NCBI RefSeq assembly: GCF_001620365.2
Contig: NZ_LQMT02000007.1
Location: 150,379-206,341, forward strand
Reading direction: 5' to 3'
DNA: 55,963 nucleotides
Origin: Amycolatopsis keratiniphila subsp. keratiniphila
Lineage (GTDB): Bacteria > Actinomycetota > Actinomycetes > Mycobacteriales > Pseudonocardiaceae
This document shows, piece by piece, positions 1-7,211 of the stretch. The stretch's first letter is position 1; every line of letters starts with the position of its first letter. Below the pieces are notes generated by a model, which did no database searches, was not told where the DNA came from, and worked only from the letters and a program-made list of their open reading frames with translations. The position numbers and the translations under genes are program-made.

Positions 1-20
1 CGAAAGCCACTTTCGCAACC
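1..20. repeat. Truncated GCGAAAGCCACTTTCGC-type hairpin at the window edge
   Basis: The first bases read as the interior and right arm of the same palindrome found complete near 20331 and 24763. The left arm lies outside the window. The rest of the leader up to 124 shows no other feature. Confidence 0.6.
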
Positions 21-124
21 CACCGCCACAACCTTCACCGACCGAGAGCCAGCGCCCGGAATGCCCTGAAGACAGGCCGCGTTGTCGCTTGTCGTAGCTC
101 ACCTACGAGAGAAGCGAGACACGG

Positions 125-553
125 ATGTCGTCTTTCGTCATGACCGCCGAGGAACGGGAAGCCTTCCTGAGCGAGGTCCACATCGGGGTCCTGGCCGTGG
201 AGCGGGAAGGACGGGCACCGCTGGCCGTGCCGGTCTGGTACGACTACGAGCCCGGCGGCGAACTCCTGATCTGGATGGACGGCGGATCGGTCAAGGACAA
301 GGCGATCAAGAAGGCGGGCAGGCTCAGCCTGGTCGCGCAGTCGGAGACGCTGCCGTACAAGTATGTGACGGCCGAGGGGCCGGTCATCGCGAACGACACG
401 CCGCCGACCAGGGAACAGGCGCTGAAGATCGCGCACCGCTACCTGCCGGAGGACGAGGGCACGAAGTACGTCGACGGCGCGCTCAGCGACAACTCCGTGC
501 TGGTCCGCGTCCGGCCGGAGAAGTGGCTGAGCAACGACCAGGGCAAGGCCTGA
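125..553 (+). CDS. PPOX-class (pyridoxamine 5'-phosphate oxidase-like) flavin/F420-binding protein
   Basis: A 142-aa single-domain split-barrel protein. The N-terminal segment (residues 7-45) has the family pattern of a short helix followed by a strand ending in PVWYDYEPGGEL, then the ILIWMDGGS-like cofactor-binding strand. The size and pattern fit actinobacterial PPOX-family proteins, which bind FMN, F420 or heme and are mostly uncharacterised oxidoreductases or cofactor-binding proteins. The ATG at 125 is the natural start. The gene converges on gcl and shares a bidirectional hairpin with it. No partner gene is obvious, so substrate and cofactor cannot be assigned. Confidence 0.8.
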   Translation: MSSFVMTAEEREAFLSEVHIGVLAVEREGRAPLAVPVWYDYEPGGELLIWMDGGSVKDKAIKKAGRLSLVAQSETLPYKYVTAEGPVIANDTPPTREQALKIAHRYLPEDEGTKYVDGALSDNSVLVRVRPEKWLSNDQGKA

Positions 554-557
554 CCGC

Positions 558-598
558 ACGACGGTGTCCCGGCGGGCAAGCCGCCGGGACACCGTCGT
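558..598. terminator. Bidirectional hairpin terminator between the PPOX gene and gcl
   Basis: An 18-bp perfect stem (558-575 with 581-598) has a 5-nt loop GCAAG. It lies in the 45-bp gap between two convergent stop codons and ends one base before the gcl stop. There is no clear U-tract, as is common in high-GC actinobacteria. Confidence 0.75.
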
Positions 599-2293
599 TC
601 AGCCCGCGATCGGCTCGAACTCGACGACGCTGTCGAGCGCCTTGCCCATCGCGGCGTTCCCTTCGCGTTCGATCATGATCTCCACCAGCACCGGCCGCGA
701 CGTCCGCTCGGCCTCCTTGCGTGCCCACTCCAGCGAAGCCCGGATCTCGCCCGGTTCGGTGACGCGGGTGCCGGAGCAGCCGTAGGCCTCCATGACCTTC
801 ACGTTGTCCGTGCCGATCTTGTCGTAGTGGATGTCGACCTCGAAGTTCATCTCGTAGCCGGTCTCGGCCTGCCGGATGAGCCCGAGGTACTCGTTGTTCA
901 GCATGATCAGCACGAACCCGACGTCGTACTGGGCGGCGACCGCCAGCTCCTCGACCAGGAACTGGAACGAGTAGTCCCCGACGACGCCGACGACCTCGGC
1001 CTCCGGTTTCGCCTTCTTGACGCCGATCGCCGCCGGGATCTCCCAGCCGAGCGGGCCCGCCTGGCCGCACACCTGGTAGTGCCGCGGCTTGTGCGCGCGC
1101 TGGAACTGCCCGGACCAGATCTGGTAGAGCCCGATCGCGGTGACGAAGTAGGCGTCCTCGCCGTAGAACTCGTTGATCTCCTTGAACACCCGGGGCGCCT
1201 TGATCGGCGTGTCCTCGAAATCCTCGCGCCGCGGCAGGCTCTCCTTGAGCTCGCCGATGCGCCGCGGCCACGCGCGATCCCGCGCCGGGGAACGCTTCGA
1301 CGCCGCCTCGATCAGCGCGTCCAGGAAGGCGCCCGTGTCCGACACGATGCCGAGGTCCGGCCCGAACACCTTGCCCAGCTGGGTCGGCTCGATGTCGACG
1401 TGGATGAACTTCCGGTTCCCCCGGTAGACGTCGAGGTCACCGGTGTGCCGGTCACCGAACCGGGCGCCCAGCGCCAGCACCAGATCAGCCTCGAGGAACG
1501 CCGCGTTCGCCCAGCGCTGCGAGGTCTGGATACCCGCCATGCCGGCGAACAGTTCGTGGTCCTCGGGGAAGCTCCCCTTGCCCATCAACGTCACGCCGAC
1601 CGGGACGCCGAGCAGTTCGGCCGCGGTGCGCAGCCGGTCGCTCGCGTCGCCGAGCACCACGCCGCCGCCCGCGAGGATCAGCGGCCGCTCGGCGGCCAGC
1701 AGCAGGTCCAGCGCCCGCTCGACCCTGGCCGGGGGCGGCGTCGCCCTGGTGACCGGGAGCGGCGAGTCGATGCTGGAGTCCCATTCGATCTCCTGCCGCT
1801 GGACGTCGATCGGCAGGTCGATCAGCACCGGCCCCGGGCGGCCGGACCGCGCGATCCGGAACGCCTCCCGGAACACCCACGGCAGCTGGGCCGCCTCCTT
1901 GACCTGCACCGCCCATTTGGTCACCGGCTTGGCGATCTCGACGATGTCGACGGCCTGGAACGCCTCGGTGTGCAGCTTCCGTGAGTCGGCCTGCCCGGTG
2001 ATGCACAGGATCGGGATCGAGTCGGCCTGCGCGGTGTAGAGGCCGGTGATCATGTTCGTCCCGGCGGGCCCGGAGGTGCCGATCGCGACGCCGACGTTGC
2101 CGGTGGTCCTCGCCCAGCCGTCGGCCATATGGGTCGCGCCCTCCTCGTGGCGCACGATCAGATGCTCGATGCCGCTGTCCTGCATCGCGTGGTACAGCGG
2201 GAGGATCGCGGCGCCCGGGCACCCGAAAGCGGTGTCGACGCCCTCACTGACCAGGACGTCGACGACGGCCTGCATGGCGGGGATTCTTGGCAT
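599..2293 (-). CDS. gcl: Glyoxylate carboligase (tartronate-semialdehyde synthase), ThDP-dependent
   Basis: A 564-aa enzyme of the acetolactate-synthase fold, predicted to join two glyoxylates into tartronate semialdehyde plus CO2. Visible features are the IGTSGPAGTNMITGLY block near 90, the ITGQA motif, SGRPGPVLIDLPIDV near 165, CGQAGPLGW near 400 and a GDYSFQF...NNEYLGLIRQ ThDP/Mg segment near 430-470. All are Gcl-like. Unlike E. coli Gcl, which has Val51, this protein carries the canonical ThDP-activating glutamate (RHEEG, Glu50). It is also somewhat shorter than the E. coli enzyme. It is the last gene of hyi-glxR-gcl, 3 bp after glxR. The neighbours make tartronate-semialdehyde synthase the best call, but the Glu leaves some doubt about substrate. 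Confidence 0.85.
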   Translation of the reverse strand: MPRIPAMQAVVDVLVSEGVDTAFGCPGAAILPLYHAMQDSGIEHLIVRHEEGATHMADGWARTTGNVGVAIGTSGPAGTNMITGLYTAQADSIPILCITGQADSRKLHTEAFQAVDIVEIAKPVTKWAVQVKEAAQLPWVFREAFRIARSGRPGPVLIDLPIDVQRQEIEWDSSIDSPLPVTRATPPPARVERALDLLLAAERPLILAGGGVVLGDASDRLRTAAELLGVPVGVTLMGKGSFPEDHELFAGMAGIQTSQRWANAAFLEADLVLALGARFGDRHTGDLDVYRGNRKFIHVDIEPTQLGKVFGPDLGIVSDTGAFLDALIEAASKRSPARDRAWPRRIGELKESLPRREDFEDTPIKAPRVFKEINEFYGEDAYFVTAIGLYQIWSGQFQRAHKPRHYQVCGQAGPLGWEIPAAIGVKKAKPEAEVVGVVGDYSFQFLVEELAVAAQYDVGFVLIMLNNEYLGLIRQAETGYEMNFEVDIHYDKIGTDNVKVMEAYGCSGTRVTEPGEIRASLEWARKEAERTSRPVLVEIMIEREGNAAMGKALDSVVEFEPIAG

Positions 2294-2296
2294 TCC

Positions 2297-3184
2297 TCAC
2301 TCCTTGTTTTCCGCGCCGGACAGCGTTTCGACGACCTTCAGCAGGGCGGAGTGATCGAGCGAGCCATGGCCCATCGCCCGTCCGGCGGCGACGAGCTGGG
2401 CGACCAGCCCGGTGAGCGGCAGTGCGACGTCGGCCTGCCTGGCGGCGGCGAGCGCGATGCCCATGTCCTTGTGGTGCAGGTCGATCCGGAAGCCCGGTGC
2501 GAACTCCCGTGCCACCATGGACTTCCGCTTGAGTTCGAGGATCCGGCTGCCGGCAAGGCCGCCCGCGAGGACGTCCAGCCCGACGCCGGCGTCCACGCCC
2601 GAGGCTTCGAGCAGCACGATGGCTTCGGCGATCAGCCCGTACGTGCCGCCGACGACCAGCTGGTTCGCGGCCTTGACGACCTGGCCCGCGCCGTGCGGCC
2701 CGACGTGCACGATCGTCTTGCCGACCGCCTCCAGGATCGGGAGCCCGGCGGCGAAATCGTCGGCCTCACCACCGACCATAATGGACAGTGACGCCTGCTC
2801 GGCCCCGGCCTGGCCACCGGAAACGGGCGCGTCGAGCACGCGGATCTCGCGTTCCCCGGCTCGCTCGGCCACCTCGATGGACGTCTCCGGCCGGATGGTG
2901 CTCATGTCGATCAGCAGCGTGCCCGGCTTCGCCGATTCCAGCACCCCGCCCGCCGCGAGCACGACGGCTTCGACCTGCGGGTGGTTCGGCAGCATGGTGA
3001 TGACGACTTCCGCGTCCGCCACGGCGTCGGTCACCCCGTTCGCGGCCCGGCCGCCCGCGGCCTCCAGCCTCGCGAGCGCGTCCGCGTTCGTGTCGAATCC
3101 GCTCACCTCGTGGCCGGCGGCGACGAGATGTCCCGCCATCGGCCCGCCCATGATCCCCAGGCCGATGAATCCCAGCTTGGTCAT
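2297..3184 (-). CDS. glxR: 2-hydroxy-3-oxopropionate (tartronate semialdehyde) reductase
   Basis: A 295-aa beta-hydroxyacid dehydrogenase that reduces tartronate semialdehyde to D-glycerate with NAD(P)H. The N-terminus has the Rossmann motif GFIGLGIMGGPMA. The substrate signature DAPVSGGQAGA lies near 120, and the catalytic-lysine motif GQVVKAANQ lies near 170. The ATG at 3184 is chosen over the upstream extension because the protein then begins exactly at the Rossmann strand and overlaps the hyi stop by 4 bp (ATGA), indicating translational coupling. It is the middle gene of the glyoxylate operon. Confidence 0.92.
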   Translation of the reverse strand: MTKLGFIGLGIMGGPMAGHLVAAGHEVSGFDTNADALARLEAAGGRAANGVTDAVADAEVVITMLPNHPQVEAVVLAAGGVLESAKPGTLLIDMSTIRPETSIEVAERAGEREIRVLDAPVSGGQAGAEQASLSIMVGGEADDFAAGLPILEAVGKTIVHVGPHGAGQVVKAANQLVVGGTYGLIAEAIVLLEASGVDAGVGLDVLAGGLAGSRILELKRKSMVAREFAPGFRIDLHHKDMGIALAAARQADVALPLTGLVAQLVAAGRAMGHGSLDHSALLKVVETLSGAENKE

Positions 3185-4008
3185 GCCAGTCCCCTTCGTT
3201 CGAAAGGCAGCCACGACAGCGAATCCGCGCTCGGGCCGTCGGGTTTGTACTCCACACCGACCTGCCCGCGATAGCCCGCCGTCTGCAGCTTCTCCAGGTA
3301 ACCCTCGATGTCCAGCGTTCCGGTCCCCGGCTGGTGGCGCCCTGGGGCATCGGCGATCTGCACATGGCCGATCCGTCCGGTGTGGACGGTCGTGACCGTG
3401 TCGAGGTCGTCACCGTTGACCGCCAGGTGGTACAGGTCGGCCAGCAGCTTCACGTTGTCCCGCCCGAGTTCGTCGAGCACCTTCAGCACGTCGCCCGCGG
3501 TCTTGAGCGGGTATTTCTCCGCCCCCGACAACGGCTCGAGGACGATCTCCGCGCCTATCCGCGCGGCCGCGTCCGACGCGAGCGCCAGATTCGACAGGCC
3601 GAGCTTGTCCTGGGCGGCCGGATCCGCGCCGTCGATCCGGTTGCCGTAGAGCGCGTTGAACCGGCGGCAGCCGAGCCGCTCGCCGAGGTCGATCGCGGAG
3701 GCGATACCGCGGGCGTACTCGTCCTCGCGACCGGGCCAGGTGACCAGGCCACGATCACCACCCGCCATGTCGCCGGGGAAGAAGTTCAGCCCGGTCACCG
3801 CGACACCCGCCCGCTCCACCGACGCCACGAACGCGTCGACCTCTGCGGCGTCCGGCACCGGCGTCTCGAACGGCCACCAGTACTCGACCGCGGTGAAGCC
3901 CGCCGCGCGCGCCGCCTCCGCACGGTCGAGCAGCGGCAACTCGGTGAAGACCAGCGACAGGTTCAGCACGTAGGGCAGTGCGTGACGCGAACCGGCAAGA
4001 TCAGCCAT
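3181..4008 (-). CDS. hyi: Hydroxypyruvate isomerase family protein
   Basis: A 275-aa TIM-barrel protein of the xylose-isomerase/AP-endonuclease-2 superfamily. Typical Hyi landmarks are NLSLVFTELPLLDRAEAA near the N-terminus, LNFFPGDMAGGDRG near 95, RFNALYGNR near 140, the metal-ligand glutamate in VLEPLSG near 180 and the second in VGVEYKP near 255. It interconverts hydroxypyruvate and tartronate semialdehyde. First gene of hyi-glxR-gcl; its stop overlaps the glxR start. The operon is expected to turn glyoxylate into glycerate for central metabolism. Confidence 0.88.
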   Translation of the reverse strand: MADLAGSRHALPYVLNLSLVFTELPLLDRAEAARAAGFTAVEYWWPFETPVPDAAEVDAFVASVERAGVAVTGLNFFPGDMAGGDRGLVTWPGREDEYARGIASAIDLGERLGCRRFNALYGNRIDGADPAAQDKLGLSNLALASDAAARIGAEIVLEPLSGAEKYPLKTAGDVLKVLDELGRDNVKLLADLYHLAVNGDDLDTVTTVHTGRIGHVQIADAPGRHQPGTGTLDIEGYLEKLQTAGYRGQVGVEYKPDGPSADSLSWLPFERRGLA

Positions 4009-4022
4009 CGAAACCTCTGCAA

Positions 4023-4038
4023 TTTCGCTCTGCGGAAA
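4023..4038. promoter_or_regulatory. Imperfect inverted repeat upstream of hyi, possible operator
   Basis: TTTCGCTCTGCGGAAA has TTTC/GAAA outer arms and imperfect inner arms. It begins 15 bp upstream of the hyi start. It could be an operator, for example for an IclR-type regulator of glyoxylate genes, but no regulator of that family is nearby. The GntR motif seen at the other operons is absent here. Confidence 0.3.
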
Positions 4039-4111
4039 CTTTCTTTCGTATATCGAGAATAGCCTGCTGACCTGTCCAGGTCAACGGGCGGTATACCGGC
4101 TACTGAGCGAA

Positions 4112-4168
4112 AGTCCGTGAAGGCCTCCTTGAGGGACTCTGGGTCCCTCAAGGAGGCCTTCACGGACT
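4112..4168. terminator. Long perfect hairpin (GTGAAGGCC family) between the fdh and hyi operons
   Basis: A 26-bp perfect stem (4112-4137 with 4143-4168) with a 5-nt loop. It lies downstream of the leftward fdh operon and upstream of hyi. It belongs to the GAAGGC palindrome family also present at 4427, 25030, 32324 and 47832. Terminator or insulator use is likely but is inferred from position. Confidence 0.6.
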
Positions 4169-4196
4169 GGGGACACAGGACGCGCGGCGTGCGCGG

Positions 4197-4316
4197 AGGC
4201 GTGACTCGCGTGATCAGGGACGTGACTCGCGTGATCGGAGGCCGCACTCGGGTGTTCCGCCGCTGATCACGCGAGTTCCGTCTTCAGTCACGCGAGTCAC
4301 GCCGCTGCTCACGTGA
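4197..4316. repeat. ACTCGCGTGAT palindromic array, copy 1
   Basis: Contains direct copies of ACTCGCGTGATC followed by inverted copies (GATCACGCGAGT, GTCACGCGAGT) around a central GTGTTCCGCC. The same arrangement recurs at about 10254-10359, on the other side of the panE-fdh operon. It is non-coding. With the hairpin at 4112 and the element at 4333 it fills the 537-bp gap between 4009 and 4545. Confidence 0.7.
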
Positions 4317-4332
4317 GTGCGGTGCCACGTCC

Positions 4333-4533
4333 TCGTGAGTGGCGACTCGGGTTATTGAGGGGCAAGGCAAACGTCGCGACACGGGCGCCGGTGGCGAGGT
4401 GGCCCGCGCGGGCGAGTGGCCGGGGCGAAGGCTCCCTTCACCGCATTCGACGCGGCGAAGGGCGCCTTCACCCCACCACCGATCACGACACGTTTGACTT
4501 ACTGCTCAAGAGAACCCGAATCGCCACTCACGA
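4333..4533. mobile_element. MITE-like 201-bp element with terminal inverted repeats
   Basis: The left end TCGTGAGTGGCGACTCGGGT and the right end read in reverse (TCGTGAGTGGCGATTCGGGT) match at 19 of 20 positions, and similarity continues inward to about 38 bp (...GGCAAGGCAAA against ...AGTAAGTCAAA). The centre holds a GAAGGC hairpin (4427-4444 with 4452-4469). A related element with the same order of parts occurs at about 24980-25200. No transposase is present, so this would be a non-autonomous element. No target duplication was established. Confidence 0.55.
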
Positions 4534-4545
4534 CCACCGTGAGGT

Positions 4546-5469
4546 TCAGCGGTTCTGGACGTGCTGCCAGCCGAAACGACCCTTGATGCAGAGGTTCCCG
4601 TGGGTAACCGAGCTCTCGTGGGGCGAGGTCACCTTGACGATCTCGTTGTCCTGGACGTGCAGCGTCAAGGAACAGCCGACCCCGCAGAAGGTGCAGACGG
4701 TGGTCGTCGCGGTCTGCCGCGACTCGTCCCAGGTCCCGTCCTCACGCTTGTCGTGCTCGCGTTTGAAACTCAGCGCGCCGGTGGGGCAGACCTCGACGCA
4801 GTTTCCACAGTAGACACACGCGCTGTCCGGCAGCGGGTTCGCGAACTCCGTCGAGATCCGCGCGTCGAAACCGCGTCCGGCCATGGTGATGGCGAAGGAG
4901 TTCTGCCACTGCTCGCCGCACGCGTCGACGCATTTGTAGCACTGGATGCATTTCCCGTAGTCGCGGACGTAGAGTTCGTTGTCCACTTTGACCGGCTGGC
5001 GGACGGTCGCCGCCGTCAGCCCGTCCGGGATCTCGTGCTCGCCGGGACGGCGGTCGTCGCGATCGTCCGAAGGGGGCGCGGGCGGGCCGAAACGGCCGGG
5101 TTCCGCCCCGCATTCGGCCATCCAGCCCGCGACGCCGGGCGTGGTGGACAGATCCGTCGCCGACCCGAGGAGTTCGAGCACCACCTTGCGGCTGAGCCTC
5201 GTCCGGTCGGTCTCGGTCCGCACCACCATCCCCGGTTCGGCCTTGCGGGAGCAGGACGGTACGAGCGTGCGCGATCCGTCGACCTCCACCATGCAGACCC
5301 GACAGGCGTTCGCCGGTTCGAGGGTGTCGCCGAAGCAGAGCGTCGGAATGTCCTTGCCCGCCGCGGCACAGGCGTCGAGAATCGTGGATCCCTCGGGAAC
5401 CCTGACCGCCTCACCGTCCACAGTGAACTCGACGAGCCTGCGCGGGAGTCCCAGTCCGACAATGGTCAC
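4546..5469 (-). CDS. Formate dehydrogenase FeS chain: N-terminal part of a split FdsA-type alpha subunit
   Basis: A 307-aa electron-transfer protein. In order it has a [2Fe-2S] ferredoxin domain (Cys in LCFGDTLEPANACRVC and later SCSRK), two [4Fe-4S] motifs (CIQCYKCVDAC and CVYCGNCVEVC) and a C-terminal Mo/W-FeS motif CTFCGVGC...LCIKGRFG. It lacks the H-x3-C-x2-C-x5-C cluster of NuoG and many FdsA proteins. In single-chain alpha subunits the CxxCxxxC domain runs directly into the molybdopterin domain. Here it stops, and the molybdopterin part is encoded two genes upstream. The GTG at 5469 is chosen because it overlaps the upstream stop (GTGA) and has GGAGG spacing; the longer reading lacks similarity. 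Last gene of the operon. Confidence 0.88.
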   Translation of the reverse strand: MTIVGLGLPRRLVEFTVDGEAVRVPEGSTILDACAAAGKDIPTLCFGDTLEPANACRVCMVEVDGSRTLVPSCSRKAEPGMVVRTETDRTRLSRKVVLELLGSATDLSTTPGVAGWMAECGAEPGRFGPPAPPSDDRDDRRPGEHEIPDGLTAATVRQPVKVDNELYVRDYGKCIQCYKCVDACGEQWQNSFAITMAGRGFDARISTEFANPLPDSACVYCGNCVEVCPTGALSFKREHDKREDGTWDESRQTATTTVCTFCGVGCSLTLHVQDNEIVKVTSPHESSVTHGNLCIKGRFGWQHVQNR

Positions 5470-7202
5470 GATCGCTCCTCCAGTGCGCCGAGCCGGTCGA
5501 TCGCCGACTCGATGGCGTTCCAAGCGGTCTGGCCCAGCCCGCAGATGGACGAATCCCGCATCACCTGGCCGACTTCGCGCAGCAGCGCGAGATCGTCGCC
5601 GCCGGTGCCGAGTTTGCGGCCGCCGACGATCCGGTGCAGTGCCTCCTCCTGCCGCACGGTGCCGATCCGGCACGGCACGCATTGCCCGCACGACTCGTCC
5701 CGGAAGAACGCCGCGATCCGCAACAGGAACCCGCCGAGGTCGGCTTGGTCGTCGAGCGCGAGCACGACCCCCGAGCCCAGCGTCGTGCCTGCGGCACGCG
5801 CGTCCTCCATGGTGAGCGGCAGAGTGGTTTCGTCCGGGCGCACGAAACCACCCGCCGCGCCGCCGAGCAGGACGGCCCGCAACTCACGACCCTCCGGCAC
5901 TCCCCCGGCCAGTTCGAGCAGTTCCCCCAGGGTCGTCCCGAACGGCACCTCGTACACGCCGGGACGCCGGACGTTGCCGGACAGGCAGAACAGCTTCGGC
6001 CCGGTCGAGCGTTCGGTCCCGATGCGCCGGTAGGCCTCGCAACCTTCGGTGAGGATCAGCGGGATGTTGACCAGCGTCTCGACGTTGTTCACCACCGTCG
6101 GCTTGCCGAACAAGCCCTTCTCCACCGGGAACGGTGGCTTCGATCTCGGTTCGCCTCGATAGCCTTCGATCGAGTTGAAGATCGCCGTTTCCTCGCCGCA
6201 GATGTAGGCGCCCGCGCCGCGCCTGATCTCGATGTCGAACGTGAACCCGTGCCGCCCCAGGATGTTCTCGCCAAGAAAACCTCGTTCACGAGCCACGTCG
6301 ATGGCGTTGCGCAGCACCTCCAGCGCACGCGGATACTCGCCGCGCAGGTAGACGTACCCCTTCTGCGCCCCGATGGCGAACGCGGCGATCGTCATCGCTT
6401 CGACGAGCGCGAACGGATCCCCCTCGATCAGCACGCGGTCCTTGAACGTGCCCGGTTCGCTCTCGTCGGCGTTGCACACCAGGTACCGGGTCCGTTCGGG
6501 CTGCCGGGCGGCGGCGTCCCATTTCCGGCCGGTCGGGAACGCCGCCCCGCCCCGGCCCATCAGTCTCGCATCGGTCACCTCCCGGATGACCCCGGCCGGC
6601 CCGAGCGGCAACGCGTTCCTCAACGCCGCGTAGCCACCGGCCGCACGGTAAGCGTCCAGGCTCCCGGGGTCGACGACGCCGACCCGGCGCAGCAGACGCA
6701 GGCTTGGTTCCCCTTGCTGCGGAACGGAAACCGGGGATTCCTCCCAAGTGGACGGTGCACGGGTGATTTCGCTTGGCGTGGCCGGTGCGAGCAGCCGCCC
6801 CTCCGCGGGATCACCCGCCTCGAAGGCCAGCGCCGCCGGAGCGCGTTCGCAGACGCCCAAGCACGGACTGCGATGCCAGGTGATCCCCGCGGCGTTGAAA
6901 GTCTCGGTCACCGCCTCCGCGCCGTTGACGCGGCAGGCCAGATCCGTGCAGACGTGGACCACGCGCGGCGGCCGTTCCTTGAGCGAGAACAGCGCGTAGA
7001 AACTCGCCACGCCATAGGCTTCCGCCGGCGGGACGTTCAGCCGGCGGCAAATGTGGTTCAACGCTCCCTGACTGATCCAACCGACCCGGTCGTTCACGGC
7101 GTGCAACGCGGGAAGCAGCTGATCGCGGCTTCCGGCGCCGAGCGCGTCGACCGCGTGCCGTTCGGCCTCCGTCGGTTCGGCGCTCAGGAAACGCAGGTCC
7201 AT
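5466..7202 (-). CDS. NAD-linked formate dehydrogenase diaphorase: NuoE-NuoF fusion
   Basis: A 578-aa fusion. Residues 1-150 are a NuoE/FdsG-like thioredoxin-fold [2Fe-2S] domain, with ligand pairs CTDLAC and CLGVC. Residues 190-570 are NuoF/FdsB-like. They carry GRGGAAFPTGRKW and NADESEPGTFKDR (NADH and FMN), GAGAYICGEETA, and the ESCGQCVPCR...C [4Fe-4S] site near 505-550. The protein passes electrons from formate to NAD+. It lies 9 bp after the catalytic chain and overlaps the FeS chain by 4 bp, so the three products should be made together as one soluble complex. Confidence 0.92.
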   Translation of the reverse strand: MDLRFLSAEPTEAERHAVDALGAGSRDQLLPALHAVNDRVGWISQGALNHICRRLNVPPAEAYGVASFYALFSLKERPPRVVHVCTDLACRVNGAEAVTETFNAAGITWHRSPCLGVCERAPAALAFEAGDPAEGRLLAPATPSEITRAPSTWEESPVSVPQQGEPSLRLLRRVGVVDPGSLDAYRAAGGYAALRNALPLGPAGVIREVTDARLMGRGGAAFPTGRKWDAAARQPERTRYLVCNADESEPGTFKDRVLIEGDPFALVEAMTIAAFAIGAQKGYVYLRGEYPRALEVLRNAIDVARERGFLGENILGRHGFTFDIEIRRGAGAYICGEETAIFNSIEGYRGEPRSKPPFPVEKGLFGKPTVVNNVETLVNIPLILTEGCEAYRRIGTERSTGPKLFCLSGNVRRPGVYEVPFGTTLGELLELAGGVPEGRELRAVLLGGAAGGFVRPDETTLPLTMEDARAAGTTLGSGVVLALDDQADLGGFLLRIAAFFRDESCGQCVPCRIGTVRQEEALHRIVGGRKLGTGGDDLALLREVGQVMRDSSICGLGQTAWNAIESAIDRLGALEERS

Positions 7203-7211
7203 TCCGGCTCC

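Noticed and set aside
4089..4098. CGGTATACCG palindrome upstream of the hyi operon as a further GntR site
   Set aside because: It shares GTATAC but not the AGATT flank or the CATAC-N-GTATG spacing of the other three sites, so it was not counted as part of the regulon.
4546..5691. Longer version of the FDH FeS chain starting 74 codons upstream
   Set aside because: The extra N-terminus is Arg-rich and overlaps the diaphorase gene in another frame. GTG 5469 has a ribosome site and the usual 4-bp overlap.
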